DNA from: Gemmataceae bacterium
Lineage (GTDB): Bacteria > Planctomycetota > Planctomycetia > Gemmatales > Gemmataceae
Length of the DNA: 64,000 nt
NCBI GenBank assembly: GCA_022842245.1
Contig: JALHPZ010000030.1
Coordinates: forward strand, 17,882-81,881
Reading direction: 5' to 3'
Shown: positions 25,762 to 33,656 of the stretch, piece after piece
Layout: the number at the start of each line of letters is the position of its first letter
Numbering within the stretch: position 1 is the stretch's first letter
The notes under the pieces: model-generated
What the model saw: the letters and a program-made list of their open reading frames with translations, nothing else
Told to the model about the DNA's origin: nothing
Database searches by the model: none
Program-made: the position numbers and the translations under genes

Positions 25762-27147
25762 ATGAATTACCCCTGCCGACAAACCCATCAGCCTCTTTCC
25801 CGCCGTGAGTGGCTCGCGCGATCCGCGAATGGATTCGGCGCGATGGCACTCGCGGCGTTTCTCGCCGAACAGGCGCAGGCGAATGCAAAGAAGCCGCATT
25901 ACCCGGCAAAAGCCGACCGCGTCATCTTCCTTTTCATGGACGGTGGACCGTCGGCCGTGGACACTTTCGATCCGAAGCCGCGACTGACGAAGGAAAGCGG
26001 CCAGCCCTTCAAGATGAAAAAGGAGCGCACCCAGTTCAACAACGACGGCAACACACTCGGCAGCCCGTGGAAGACCGCCCAGCGCGGCAAGTCCGGCCTC
26101 TGGGTCAGCGACCTCTTCCCGCACCTCGCCGAACGCGCCGACGACCTCGCGGTCATTCGCTCGATGGTCTCGAACTTCTCCGAACACACGACGGCGAACT
26201 ACTTCTTCCACAGCGGCCACGGCCAGCAGGGCCGCCCGAGTGCCGGTGCGTGGGTGAACTACGGCCTTGGCAGCGAATCGAAGGATCTCCCCGGCTTTGT
26301 CGTCCTCGGCAGCGGTATGATCCCGCCCGGCGGCATCGATTGCTTCGGCAGTGGTTTCCTCCCCGCGTCCTACCAAGGCTCGCTCTTCAAGCATGGCAAC
26401 CAACCCGTCGCCGACCTCAAGCCGGCCGGCTCACAGAAAGCGAAGCTCGATCTCGTGCGCAAGATGGATCAGGCGGCGGTCCAGCGGCTCGGCGGCAACG
26501 ACATGGTCGAGTCGGCCATCGCGAACTACGAACTGGCCGCGAAGATGCAGACGGCCGTGCCGGACCTTTACGACCTGTCGAAGGAGACGAAGGAAACGCA
26601 CGCCCTCTACGGCCTCGACGACCCGAAGACGCAGGTGTTCGGCAGCCAGTGCCTCATCGCCCGGCGGATGATGGAGCGCGGCGTGCGCTTCGTGGAGTTG
26701 CTCTGCCAGAACCTCGGCCACGACCGCTGGGACCAGCACCAGAACCTGAAGAAGGGCCACGAGGACAACGCCCGCGCCGTGGACAAGCCGATCGCGGCGC
26801 TCCTGACGGATCTGAAGCGGAAGGGTTTATTGGATCGCACCCTCGTGCTCTGGGGCGGCGAATTCGGCCGCACGCCGTTCGCCCAAGGCAGCGACGGCCG
26901 GGACCACAACCCTTACGGCTTCAGCGTCTGGCTCGCCGGCGGCGGCACGAAGGGCGGCGTCGCCTACGGTGCCACGGATGAATACGGCTATCACGCCGTC
27001 GAGAACAAGGTCCAGGTCCACGACCTGCACGCGACGATGCTGCACCTTCTCGGCTTCGATCACACGAAGCTGACCTTCCGCTTCGGCGGCCGGGACATGC
27101 GGCTGACCGACGTGCACGGGGAACTCGTGAAGGGCGTGCTGGCGTAA
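25762..27147 (+). CDS. DUF1501 domain-containing protein with Tat-type leader
   Basis: A 461-residue DUF1501 protein. The leader SRREWLARSANGFGAMALAA is twin-arginine type. Family landmarks are RVIFLFMDGGPSAVDTFDPK, HTTANYFFHSGHGQQGRPSA, the metal-site-like GGEFGRTPFAQGSDGRDHNP and HDLHATMLHLLGFDHTKLTF near the C-terminus, which places it with the larger planctomycete DUF1501 group usually coupled to DUF1553 proteins. Here its upstream neighbour is instead a DUF1559 pair. An upstream in-frame GTG at 25726 is a less likely start. Hydrolase activity is inferred from fold similarity only. It converges with the symporter gene. Confidence 0.92.
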   Translation: MNYPCRQTHQPLSRREWLARSANGFGAMALAAFLAEQAQANAKKPHYPAKADRVIFLFMDGGPSAVDTFDPKPRLTKESGQPFKMKKERTQFNNDGNTLGSPWKTAQRGKSGLWVSDLFPHLAERADDLAVIRSMVSNFSEHTTANYFFHSGHGQQGRPSAGAWVNYGLGSESKDLPGFVVLGSGMIPPGGIDCFGSGFLPASYQGSLFKHGNQPVADLKPAGSQKAKLDLVRKMDQAAVQRLGGNDMVESAIANYELAAKMQTAVPDLYDLSKETKETHALYGLDDPKTQVFGSQCLIARRMMERGVRFVELLCQNLGHDRWDQHQNLKKGHEDNARAVDKPIAALLTDLKRKGLLDRTLVLWGGEFGRTPFAQGSDGRDHNPYGFSVWLAGGGTKGGVAYGATDEYGYHAVENKVQVHDLHATMLHLLGFDHTKLTFRFGGRDMRLTDVHGELVKGVLA

Positions 27148-27178
27148 CGCCTGCGAGACACCGATCAGTTCGGGCATC

Positions 27179-28495
27179 TCACTTCGGGCTGGATTCGGCC
27201 TTCGGCTCTCCCAGCGCGCCTTCGCTTCGCGCCACGAACAGCACGGCGGAAAGGTCGCCGATGTTGTTCACCGTCGTCCGGCACATGTCCAGGATGCGGT
27301 CCACGCCGAGGATCAGCGCGATCGACTCCGGCGGGATGCCGCGCGACGCCAGCACGGTCATGAGCAGCGGGATCGAACCGCCCGGAACGCCCGCGGCGCC
27401 GACCGCCGTCAGCACGCACAGCACCACCACGATCACCTGGCTGGCTAGGTCAAGCGTTACGCCCAAGACCTGCGCGAGGAAGAGTACGGTCACGCCCTCG
27501 AAAAGTGCCGTACCGGCCATGCACATGGTCGCGCCCAGCGGCAGGACGAACGCGGCGATCCGCGGCGGCACGCCGAAGCGGTCCTCGGCGGTGCGGATGT
27601 TCGTCGGCAGCGTGGCGTTGCTGGAACTGGTGCTGAAGGCGGTGATGATCGAGGTGCGGGCATTGGAGAAGAACCAGATCGGATTCCGCCCGCCGAGGAC
27701 TTTCACGAGGATCGGAAAGACGACGAGACCTTGGATCGCGAGTCCGACGACCACGACCGCGACGTAGCCGCCGAGGAGTTTCAACAGGCCGAAACCGAGC
27801 TGCGAGGTGGTGGTGAAGATGAGGCAGAAGACGCCGACGGGGGCGATGACCATGGCCCACTGGATGATGAAGACCATCAGCTCGCCGACCGATTCGAGGA
27901 AGCGCGTCATGGCTTCGGCCTTCGGCTTGTCGAGCTTCGTAATGCCGATGCCGACGAGCAGGGCGAAGGTGATGATGCCGAGCATTTCGAGGTCGGCGGC
28001 GGCCTTGACGGGGTTGCGCGGCAGCATCGACTCGACGAACGTCATGACGGTGTAATTCGCCGGCTGTTTTTTGGATGCTTCGCCGCCGTATTGTTTCTCG
28101 AGTTGTTGGCGAGATTCGTCCGAGAGGCCGACGCCGGGCTGGACGGCGTTCACGAGCGTAAGACCGATCGTCGCTCCGATCGCCGCCGTGAGGAGGAAAT
28201 AGCCCAGGGTCTTCGCCCCGACGCGGCCGACCGCGCCCATGCCGCCGATCTGCGATACGCCGACGGCGAGCGACGCGAACACTAGCGGGACGACCGTGAC
28301 GAACAGCAGCCGCAGGAAGATCTGCCCGATGGGTTGCGCGACGTTCTCGTTGATGGTCTTCAGCCAGTTCGGGATGGCCGGTGGAGCGCCGGGGACCGCG
28401 GGCGGGACGAAAAGATAGTTCACCAAACAGCCAACGATTGCACCGAGCACGAGGCCGATCAGGATGCGCGACTGCTTGGGACCAGGAGCGGACAT
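27179..28495 (-). CDS. Dicarboxylate/amino acid:cation symporter (GltP/DctA family)
   Basis: A 438-residue inner-membrane transporter of the DAACS family with eight helices and two hairpins expected. Signature regions are present: the serine-rich hairpin with SSSNATLPTN, the PLGATMCMAGTALFEG helix and the DRILDMCRTTVNNIGD substrate/Na region near the end. It should import C4-dicarboxylates or acidic amino acids with Na+ or H+; the substrate cannot be fixed by eye. The TM2-3 loop has an insertion rich in polar residues (LEKQYGGEASKKQPANYT). The frame continues upstream, but the ATG at 28495 is the one directly before the first helix. ssrA and its terminator lie upstream. Confidence 0.93.
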   Translation of the reverse strand: MSAPGPKQSRILIGLVLGAIVGCLVNYLFVPPAVPGAPPAIPNWLKTINENVAQPIGQIFLRLLFVTVVPLVFASLAVGVSQIGGMGAVGRVGAKTLGYFLLTAAIGATIGLTLVNAVQPGVGLSDESRQQLEKQYGGEASKKQPANYTVMTFVESMLPRNPVKAAADLEMLGIITFALLVGIGITKLDKPKAEAMTRFLESVGELMVFIIQWAMVIAPVGVFCLIFTTTSQLGFGLLKLLGGYVAVVVVGLAIQGLVVFPILVKVLGGRNPIWFFSNARTSIITAFSTSSSNATLPTNIRTAEDRFGVPPRIAAFVLPLGATMCMAGTALFEGVTVLFLAQVLGVTLDLASQVIVVVLCVLTAVGAAGVPGGSIPLLMTVLASRGIPPESIALILGVDRILDMCRTTVNNIGDLSAVLFVARSEGALGEPKAESSPK

Positions 28496-28602
28496 GGCAA
28501 GGTGTTCCCGCAGACGATCGGGTGAAACGTCTCGAATGTTGTTACGGGCGGCGCGGGAAGCCGACAACGACGGAGAGCCGAATCCGCATGGTTGCACGGA
28601 CG

Positions 28603-28635
28603 AAAAAAACCACCCGCGACCGATCGCGGGTGGTT
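28603..28635 (-). terminator. Intrinsic terminator of ssrA
   Basis: On the minus strand a 12-bp perfect stem (aaccacccgcga / tcgcgggtggtt, loop ccga) is followed by TTTTTT. It begins 7 nt after the mature 3' end of the tmRNA. Confidence 0.92.
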
Positions 28636-28641
28636 GAAGAA

Positions 28642-29042
28642 TGGAGGCGCCGGGAATCGAACCCGGGTCCCGAGGCACTTCCGTGCCGGCGTCTACGTGC
28701 GTAGCAAGTTCATGATCGATGCACGCCCGAAGGCCACATCCCGTTTGCTTCCGGCGTCCCCAACTTGCAGGGTGCGCCCGTCGCTATCGGTCAGGTTGTT
28801 TAGCGGATGCCGCCCCCGAGTCGAATCCGGTTTCCCGAACCCTCAGGCATCCACGATCGGGAATTGGCGTCCGAACCGCGACCTCTCCCGCGAAGGGCAC
28901 GGAACGGCTCGCGGGTTATTAAGCCGCGAGGGAGAACTGCGTTTCAGCAGTTAGTGTGTGACCGGCTTTTTACGAGGCCAACCGATCAACCTCGGCACGC
29001 AACCAAACACTTCACCTGCCCGGTCGAAACCATTTCGCCCCC
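28642..29042 (-). ncRNA. ssrA: tmRNA (one-piece, tag AETQFSLAA)
   Basis: The gene frees stalled ribosomes by trans-translation. The 5' end GGGGGCG (29042-29036) pairs with CGCCTCC before the discriminator A at 28642; CCA is not encoded. The 5' tRNA-like part includes TGGTTTCGAC and the 3' part has a perfect T arm (CCGGG, TTCGATT loop, CCCGG). The tag frame runs from a GCT resume codon at 28948 to TAA at 28919 and encodes AETQFSLAA, followed by a second TAA. About 400 nt is usual for a one-piece tmRNA. It has its own -10 box and terminator. Confidence 0.95.
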
Positions 29043-29051
29043 GGCACGGCA

Positions 29052-29057
29052 ATTATA
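29052..29057 (-). promoter_or_regulatory. -10 box of the ssrA promoter
   Basis: A perfect TATAAT lies with its last base 10 nt upstream of the predicted 5' end of tmRNA. It overlaps the stop codon (29055-29053) of the upstream hypothetical gene. No good -35 hexamer is seen at 16-18 nt spacing. Confidence 0.75.
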
Positions 29058-29532
29058 CGCGCGTAACGTCGCGTCGCGGGGTCTGTTCGAGAATTCGGAC
29101 CGCCTGACCCGTCGAACCGATCCAGACCCGGAACGACCGACCGTCGGCGACGGCGTCGCATCCGCCCGCCGGCTCGCGGCGCGTCGGGGCATCCCCGGCC
29201 GGGTGGTCGTTCCAGCGCAACTGGCGGACCGGAGCGCCGAGGTACTGTTCGATCGCCGCGCGGATGTTCCGCCCCATGACGAGGCGGTGCTGGCGGTCCG
29301 AACGGGCCTGCTGCGCGCTGGCGGCCTCGTCGGCCGCACCTTGCGACAGCGACTCCAGCCGCGATTCCGCATCGCGCTTACTGTTGAACGCGATCATCGG
29401 AATCGCGTCCCGCGACGCGGCGAACGCCTCAATGTCGCACGACAGCGCGAAATAGGGATAGGTCCGGAACGGATCGCCGGCCTGTCCGAACGATCCACCC
29501 GCGAAATTGCCAATAAAGACGATCTTGTTCAT
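29053..29532 (-). CDS. Hypothetical protein (159 aa) upstream of ssrA
   Basis: I do not recognise this family. The protein begins MNKIVFIGNFAGGSFGQAGD and has a mixed alpha/beta N-terminal part, a helical Ala/Ser/Gln-rich centre, and a basic C-terminus. There is no signal peptide or membrane segment. The ATG at 29532 was chosen because the frame upstream of it is the 38-bp spacer after the next small gene. Its stop codon overlaps the ssrA -10 box. It is probably cotranscribed with the 77-codon gene upstream. Confidence 0.6.
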   Translation of the reverse strand: MNKIVFIGNFAGGSFGQAGDPFRTYPYFALSCDIEAFAASRDAIPMIAFNSKRDAESRLESLSQGAADEAASAQQARSDRQHRLVMGRNIRAAIEQYLGAPVRQLRWNDHPAGDAPTRREPAGGCDAVADGRSFRVWIGSTGQAVRILEQTPRRDVTRV

Positions 29533-29570
29533 GGAGGCCCGGGGTAAGGGATGCGAATCGAACAGGTCAA

Positions 29571-29804
29571 TCAAAGCCGGCGTTTGGATTTCGATTTGGA
29601 GAGGTCCGGTTCGAGGAGCGAACGGACCAGCCGTTCCGCCTCGGTTTCACTCGCGATCTTCTCCCGGACGAGCGTCTGCTGGCCGGGATGTTCGCGCTGC
29701 AAGTCGAGCCATTCGTCCTGCGAGCACATCGCGTTCATTTCGACGCCCAGTTTGTTCTTGGGCAGTCGGTAGACCACCCACGCCGTCGGTTCCCGAAGCC
29801 TCAT
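29571..29804 (-). CDS. Small hypothetical protein (77 aa)
   Basis: A small, charged, soluble protein starting MRLREPTAWVVYRLPKNKLG and ending in a Lys/Ser-rich tail (DLSKSKSKRRL). A good ribosome site (GAGGAA, 6 nt before the ATG at 29804) supports the start. Thirty-eight bp separate it from the next minus-strand gene. I found no family match by eye. The layout of two small genes could suggest a toxin-antitoxin pair, but neither sequence looks like a known toxin. Confidence 0.6.
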   Translation of the reverse strand: MRLREPTAWVVYRLPKNKLGVEMNAMCSQDEWLDLQREHPGQQTLVREKIASETEAERLVRSLLEPDLSKSKSKRRL

Positions 29805-30013
29805 GATCGTTCCTCGATTCGGTGCGCCAGACACCAAGGCTACCAGAACGCACGGTCGGAATGTTGCAGGAAGTGGCAAATCAAAGAAAGTGCGGATGTG
29901 GTTCGAACAGCGTCAAAGCGGGTTTGGACTGGAAAGTTCAGGCGGAACGGTGCGACGCGGCGCTCGGAAATACTTTGCGATTTCCGGCGCCGAACGAGCG
30001 AATACAAGTGGAA

Positions 30014-30907
30014 TCAGGCGAGTAGACCGTAGTTCACGAGTGTCTGGCGGACCTTCGCCTCGCCGGCCGCGTCCATGGGGCACATCGGCAGTCGCATCTC
30101 GCCGTTGCCGCGGCCGAGCAATTTCAGCGCCGTCTTCACGGGGATCGGGTTCGTGGCCACGCTGAGCATGTCGCGGCAGAGCGGGAAGAGTTTGCGGTGC
30201 CACGCGAGGGCTTCGGCGTGCTGGCCGGCGGCGAATGCGCGGACGAGGGCCATCATGTCCTTCGGCACGATGTTGCCGACGACGGAGACCACGCCCTTGC
30301 CGCCGATGCTCATGAGCGGCAGCGTCAGGCTGTCGTCGCCGCTGAGGATCGCGACATCGCACAGGGCCGCGACCTGCGACGCCTGATCGAGCGAGCCGGT
30401 GGCTTCCTTGACCGCGACGACCGTCGGGTATTTGTCGGCGAGGCGGGCAATCGTTTCGGGCAGGATGTTCGAGCCGGTGCGGCCGGGGATGTTGTAGATG
30501 ACCTGCGGAAGGTCGCAGGCCTCGGCGACGGCGCCGAAGTGGCGGTAGTAGCCTTCCTGGGTCGGCTTGTTGTAGTACGGGCCGACCTGGAGCGTGCCGG
30601 TGGCGCCGGAGCGCTTGGCGGCCTTGGTCATGCGGATGGCTTCGGCTGTGCTGTTTGAGCCGGTGCCGGCCATGATCTTGATGCGCCCGGCGGCTTTCTC
30701 GCAGACGAACGCGACGACGCGCTCGTTCTCGTCGTGGTCGAGCGTGGGCGATTCGCCGGTGGTGCCGCAGGGAGCGAGGGCGTCGGTGCCCTGGCCGACG
30801 TGCCACTCGACGAGTTGGGCCAGCGCGTCCCAATCGACGGCGCCGTTCTTGAAGGGGGTGACGATGGCGACCGTGACTCCGGCGAACAGATCCCCGCGCG
30901 TGCTCAT
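30014..30907 (-). CDS. dapA: 4-hydroxy-tetrahydrodipicolinate synthase
   Basis: A 297-residue aldolase that condenses pyruvate with aspartate semialdehyde, the first committed step to lysine and meso-diaminopimelate. The Schiff-base lysine is K167 (VVAVKEATG), with Y138 (VIYNIPGRTG), the CGTTGES loop at 47-53 and GPYYNKPTQEG at 109-119. Length and motifs are those of typical bacterial DapA. The ATG at 30907 directly precedes the barrel start; a longer upstream frame is spurious. It is divergent from the glycerophosphodiesterase gene with a 117-bp shared upstream region. No other lysine genes are adjacent. Confidence 0.96.
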   Translation of the reverse strand: MSTRGDLFAGVTVAIVTPFKNGAVDWDALAQLVEWHVGQGTDALAPCGTTGESPTLDHDENERVVAFVCEKAAGRIKIMAGTGSNSTAEAIRMTKAAKRSGATGTLQVGPYYNKPTQEGYYRHFGAVAEACDLPQVIYNIPGRTGSNILPETIARLADKYPTVVAVKEATGSLDQASQVAALCDVAILSGDDSLTLPLMSIGGKGVVSVVGNIVPKDMMALVRAFAAGQHAEALAWHRKLFPLCRDMLSVATNPIPVKTALKLLGRGNGEMRLPMCPMDAAGEAKVRQTLVNYGLLA

Positions 30908-31024
30908 ATCAGCCTCGATGCTAGTGGTGCGAGGAAAAGTTACGGATGCGCCGGCGGGATGCAAGCCGGCCGGAGGTCCTGCGGCGGGATAGGTTGAAGA
31001 CATTCGATATTGCCGGAGGTCGTC

Positions 31025-31831
31025 ATGTTTCTGCTCGCGCTCGTTCTTGCGGTCCTGTTCGTCCTGGTCGTGCCGGTCTCGGCCGCCGAACCGCCGCGAC
31101 CACTCGTGGTTGGCCATCGCGGCCTGCTGCACCACGCTCCCGAGAACACGCTCGCCGGCTTTCGGGCCTGTCTCGAGCTGCACATCGGCTTCGAGTTCGA
31201 CGTGGCGCGATCGCGCGATGGACAACTCGTCTGCATCCACGACGAGGACCTGAAGCGCACGACGAACGGCGCGGGCAAGGTCGCGGAGCGCACGCTCGCC
31301 GACCTGCGTCGGCTGGACGCCGGCCGGTGGTTCGACCCGAAGTTCGCGGGCGAACCGATCCCGACCGTCGACGAAGTCCTGAAGCTCGTCGCCGAATACA
31401 AGGCGCGCGACGTATTGATTGCGGTCGACCTGAAGGCGGACGGCGTGGCGGCGGACGTGGTGCGGCTGGCGGAGACGCACGCGGTGCTGCCGCGATTGCT
31501 GTTCATCGGCACGACGATCGAGCAGCCAGCCGTGCGTGATGCTCTGAAACGGGCATCGCGGAAGGCGCAGGCAGCTGTGGTGGCGAACAAACCGGAAGAG
31601 TTCGCGGCGGCGGTCGATACGGCGAACGGCGATTGGGTCTACTTCCGTTACGTGCCGTCGACGGACGAAATGGCGAAGGTGCGGGCCGCCGGCCGCAAGG
31701 CGTTCCTCGCCGGCAAGACCGTGGCGGGTCTGGAGCCGGCGAACTGGAAGGCAGCCGCTCGCGTCGGCGTCGACGGCATCCTGACGGACTACGCTGTGGA
31801 ACTGGCGGCGACGTTGCGGAAGAAAGAGTGA
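31025..31831 (+). CDS. Secreted glycerophosphodiester phosphodiesterase
   Basis: A 268-residue enzyme with a signal peptide (MFLLALVLAVLFVLVVPVSA). The GDPD TIM barrel starts VVGHRGLLHHAPENTLAGF, giving the catalytic HR and metal-site E/N, followed by FEFDVARSRDGQLVCIHDED with the second catalytic His and acidic ligands. It would hydrolyse glycerophosphodiesters to glycerol-3-phosphate in the periplasm. A strong GGAGG lies 6 nt before the ATG, ruling out the upstream TTG. The barrel is slightly short but all key residues are visible. Confidence 0.92.
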   Translation: MFLLALVLAVLFVLVVPVSAAEPPRPLVVGHRGLLHHAPENTLAGFRACLELHIGFEFDVARSRDGQLVCIHDEDLKRTTNGAGKVAERTLADLRRLDAGRWFDPKFAGEPIPTVDEVLKLVAEYKARDVLIAVDLKADGVAADVVRLAETHAVLPRLLFIGTTIEQPAVRDALKRASRKAQAAVVANKPEEFAAAVDTANGDWVYFRYVPSTDEMAKVRAAGRKAFLAGKTVAGLEPANWKAAARVGVDGILTDYAVELAATLRKKE

Positions 31832-31965
31832 GTCGGACTTGTCGCGGATCGAGTTATCGCGTCTCGACGGCCAGCAAGGCCATGCCTATGATCTCGTCTG
31901 TTCCCATTACTTGGCGCGAAAGGAGGAAGCGATGATACCCGACGGCATACGAACGCCGATCGCTT

Positions 31966-32038
31966 CCTCCCGTAGCTCAGTGGCGAGAGCGTGGGCCTTA
32001 TAAGCCCCGGGTCGCGGGTTCGATTCCCGCCGGGAGGA
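31966..32038 (+). tRNA. tRNA-Ile with anticodon UAU
   Basis: A 73-nt cloverleaf: acceptor CCTCCCG pairs with CGGGAGG, D arm GCTC/GAGC, anticodon loop CTTATAA, T arm GCGGG-TTCGATT-CCCGC, discriminator A at 32038, CCA not encoded. The anticodon TAT would read AUA. The anticodon stem has one T-C mismatch at its base (27-43) and the acceptor starts with C1-G72. A TTGGCG-N17-GATACC promoter may lie at 31911-31939. Confidence 0.87.
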
Positions 32039-32159
32039 CTCCCGGCCCACGTTTGCAATTCTTACACTTCCGACTCTTCCGTCTGGGAAAGATTCAACGA
32101 TTCTACCGTCGCGTGCCGATGATACCCGACGACGAAGGACCGTCGCGCGAGGATCGGCC

Positions 32160-33086
32160 ATGCGGTGGGGAACCTTTTGCCTGGGGCTTACGGCGATCGC
32201 CGCCATTGCGGCGACCGGCTGCCACACGGCTCCGCACCATCCGTCGCACTTCGGGCCGTATGGCACGACGGGGCGAACGCTGTCCGTGCCCACTTCGGAC
32301 GTGCCGGGCGAGTTGAAGAAGATCGCCCTACCGCCGTACGTCATCGAACCGCCCGACCAGTTGATGATCGAGATCGTCGCGATCCTGGAAGACCCGGAAG
32401 CCGCCGCGACGCGCAAGCCAGCCGATCCACCGAAGGAATTCAAGGCGTTCAGCTTGCCGGTGCAGCCGGTCTCCGGCCAATTCTCGGTGCGTCCGGACGG
32501 CAGCGTTTACCTTGGAATTTGGGGTTCGGTGCCCGTTGCGGGGCTGACGCTGCCGCAGGCGGCCGAGGCCGTGCGCGACCATATCGCCCGCCAAGAAGAC
32601 CCGACCAAGCCCGGCGCCGGCGGCTTCCGCAAGGAAACGCTACGAGTGGTGCTGGATGTGCTCCAGTACAACAGCAAGCGGTATTACGTCGTGACGGACG
32701 GCGGTGGCAACGGCGAGACCGTGACGGCGTTTCCGATCACCGGCAGCGAGACGGTCTTCGACGCGATCGCGAACATCGGCGGGTTGCCGCCCGTCGCCTC
32801 CAAACGCCATATCTGGTTGGCTCGCCGCACGCCGCACGCCGGTCAGCCCGAGCAGATCCTGCCCGTCGATTGGGTCGCCATTACGCAGCACGGCTTGACA
32901 ACGACGAACTATCAGGTCATGCCGGGGGACCGGATCTACGTGAAGGCGCAGAAGCTCGTGCGCATCGACACGACGCTCGCGCGCATTCTCACGCCGATCG
33001 AACGGCTGCTGGGCGTGCCGCTGCTGGCCGCGACGACGGTGAACCAGATCGCCGGGCGCGGGGCGGGGTTCAACAACAATAATTAA
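32160..33086 (+). CDS. Polysaccharide biosynthesis/export lipoprotein (Wza-like)
   Basis: A 308-residue outer-membrane-type lipoprotein: the leader ends in the lipobox IAATGC (Cys at about residue 21). The Poly_export domain follows (YVIEPPDQLMIEI, then SGQFSVRPDGSVYLGIWGSVPVAGLTL), then an SLBB-like part (KRYYVVTDGGGNGETVTAFP) and a C-terminal amphipathic segment. Related proteins form the exit pore for exopolysaccharides, but planctomycetes carry many copies without a matching capsule operon, so the cargo is unknown. The ATG at 32160 is fixed by the leader. The next gene starts 2 bp after its stop. Confidence 0.88.
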   Translation: MRWGTFCLGLTAIAAIAATGCHTAPHHPSHFGPYGTTGRTLSVPTSDVPGELKKIALPPYVIEPPDQLMIEIVAILEDPEAAATRKPADPPKEFKAFSLPVQPVSGQFSVRPDGSVYLGIWGSVPVAGLTLPQAAEAVRDHIARQEDPTKPGAGGFRKETLRVVLDVLQYNSKRYYVVTDGGGNGETVTAFPITGSETVFDAIANIGGLPPVASKRHIWLARRTPHAGQPEQILPVDWVAITQHGLTTTNYQVMPGDRIYVKAQKLVRIDTTLARILTPIERLLGVPLLAATTVNQIAGRGAGFNNNN

Positions 33087-33088
33087 CC

Positions 33089-33637
33089 ATGCGAATATCG
33101 ATTCCGATTTTGATGTTTCTTGCGTCGCCGGCCCTCGCGCAGCCGGCGGTGATTCCGCCCAGCTACGCGCCGAACTTCTACAACCGCACGCAGCAGCCGC
33201 TCAGCCCGTACCTGAACCTGCTGCGCGGGGGTAACCCGGCCGCGAACTACTACTACGGCGTGCGGCCGGGGTTGCCGTCGGGCGGGGCGAACATCTTCGG
33301 CCAGGTGCCGCAGATCCAGGCCCCCGTTGGTCCGCAGTTCGGCGGATTCCTGCCGCAATCCCAGATGCAGTACGATCCGAACGCGAAGGCCTACGAGTCG
33401 GGCGGCCAACCGGTGCGGCTCAACTCGCCGTCGCATCCGGTGCTGTTTGGAAACCAGTTCCCGAACCACGGCACGTACTTCAATGTCTTCGCCCAGAACA
33501 TCAACCGCACCGGCTACGTTGGCGGAAGCCAACAGCCGACCCAGTCGGTGCAGGGCCTCGGCACGGTGAACCGGTCACGGACCGCCCTGCCGGCGACGGG
33601 GCCGCGTCGGCCGCCGACGATCAACGCGTTCCCGTAA
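33089..33637 (+). CDS. Small secreted protein, planctomycete-type
   Basis: A 182-residue protein with a signal peptide (MRISIPILMFLASPALA, cleavage after ALA) and a mature part rich in Pro, Gly, Asn, Gln and Tyr. It contains the stretch LSPYLNLLRGGNPAANYYYG, which I associate with uncharacterised planctomycete secreted proteins. No catalytic motif is visible. Two bp separate it from the export lipoprotein gene, so the two are surely cotranscribed and may act together at the outer membrane. Confidence 0.82.
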   Translation: MRISIPILMFLASPALAQPAVIPPSYAPNFYNRTQQPLSPYLNLLRGGNPAANYYYGVRPGLPSGGANIFGQVPQIQAPVGPQFGGFLPQSQMQYDPNAKAYESGGQPVRLNSPSHPVLFGNQFPNHGTYFNVFAQNINRTGYVGGSQQPTQSVQGLGTVNRSRTALPATGPRRPPTINAFP

Positions 33638-33656
33638 GCGGGGGAAGGAACCGACC

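Noticed and set aside
29053..29804. Toxin-antitoxin pair upstream of ssrA
   Set aside because: Two small adjacent genes fit the layout, but neither has a recognisable toxin or DNA-binding antitoxin motif and the second is 159 residues.
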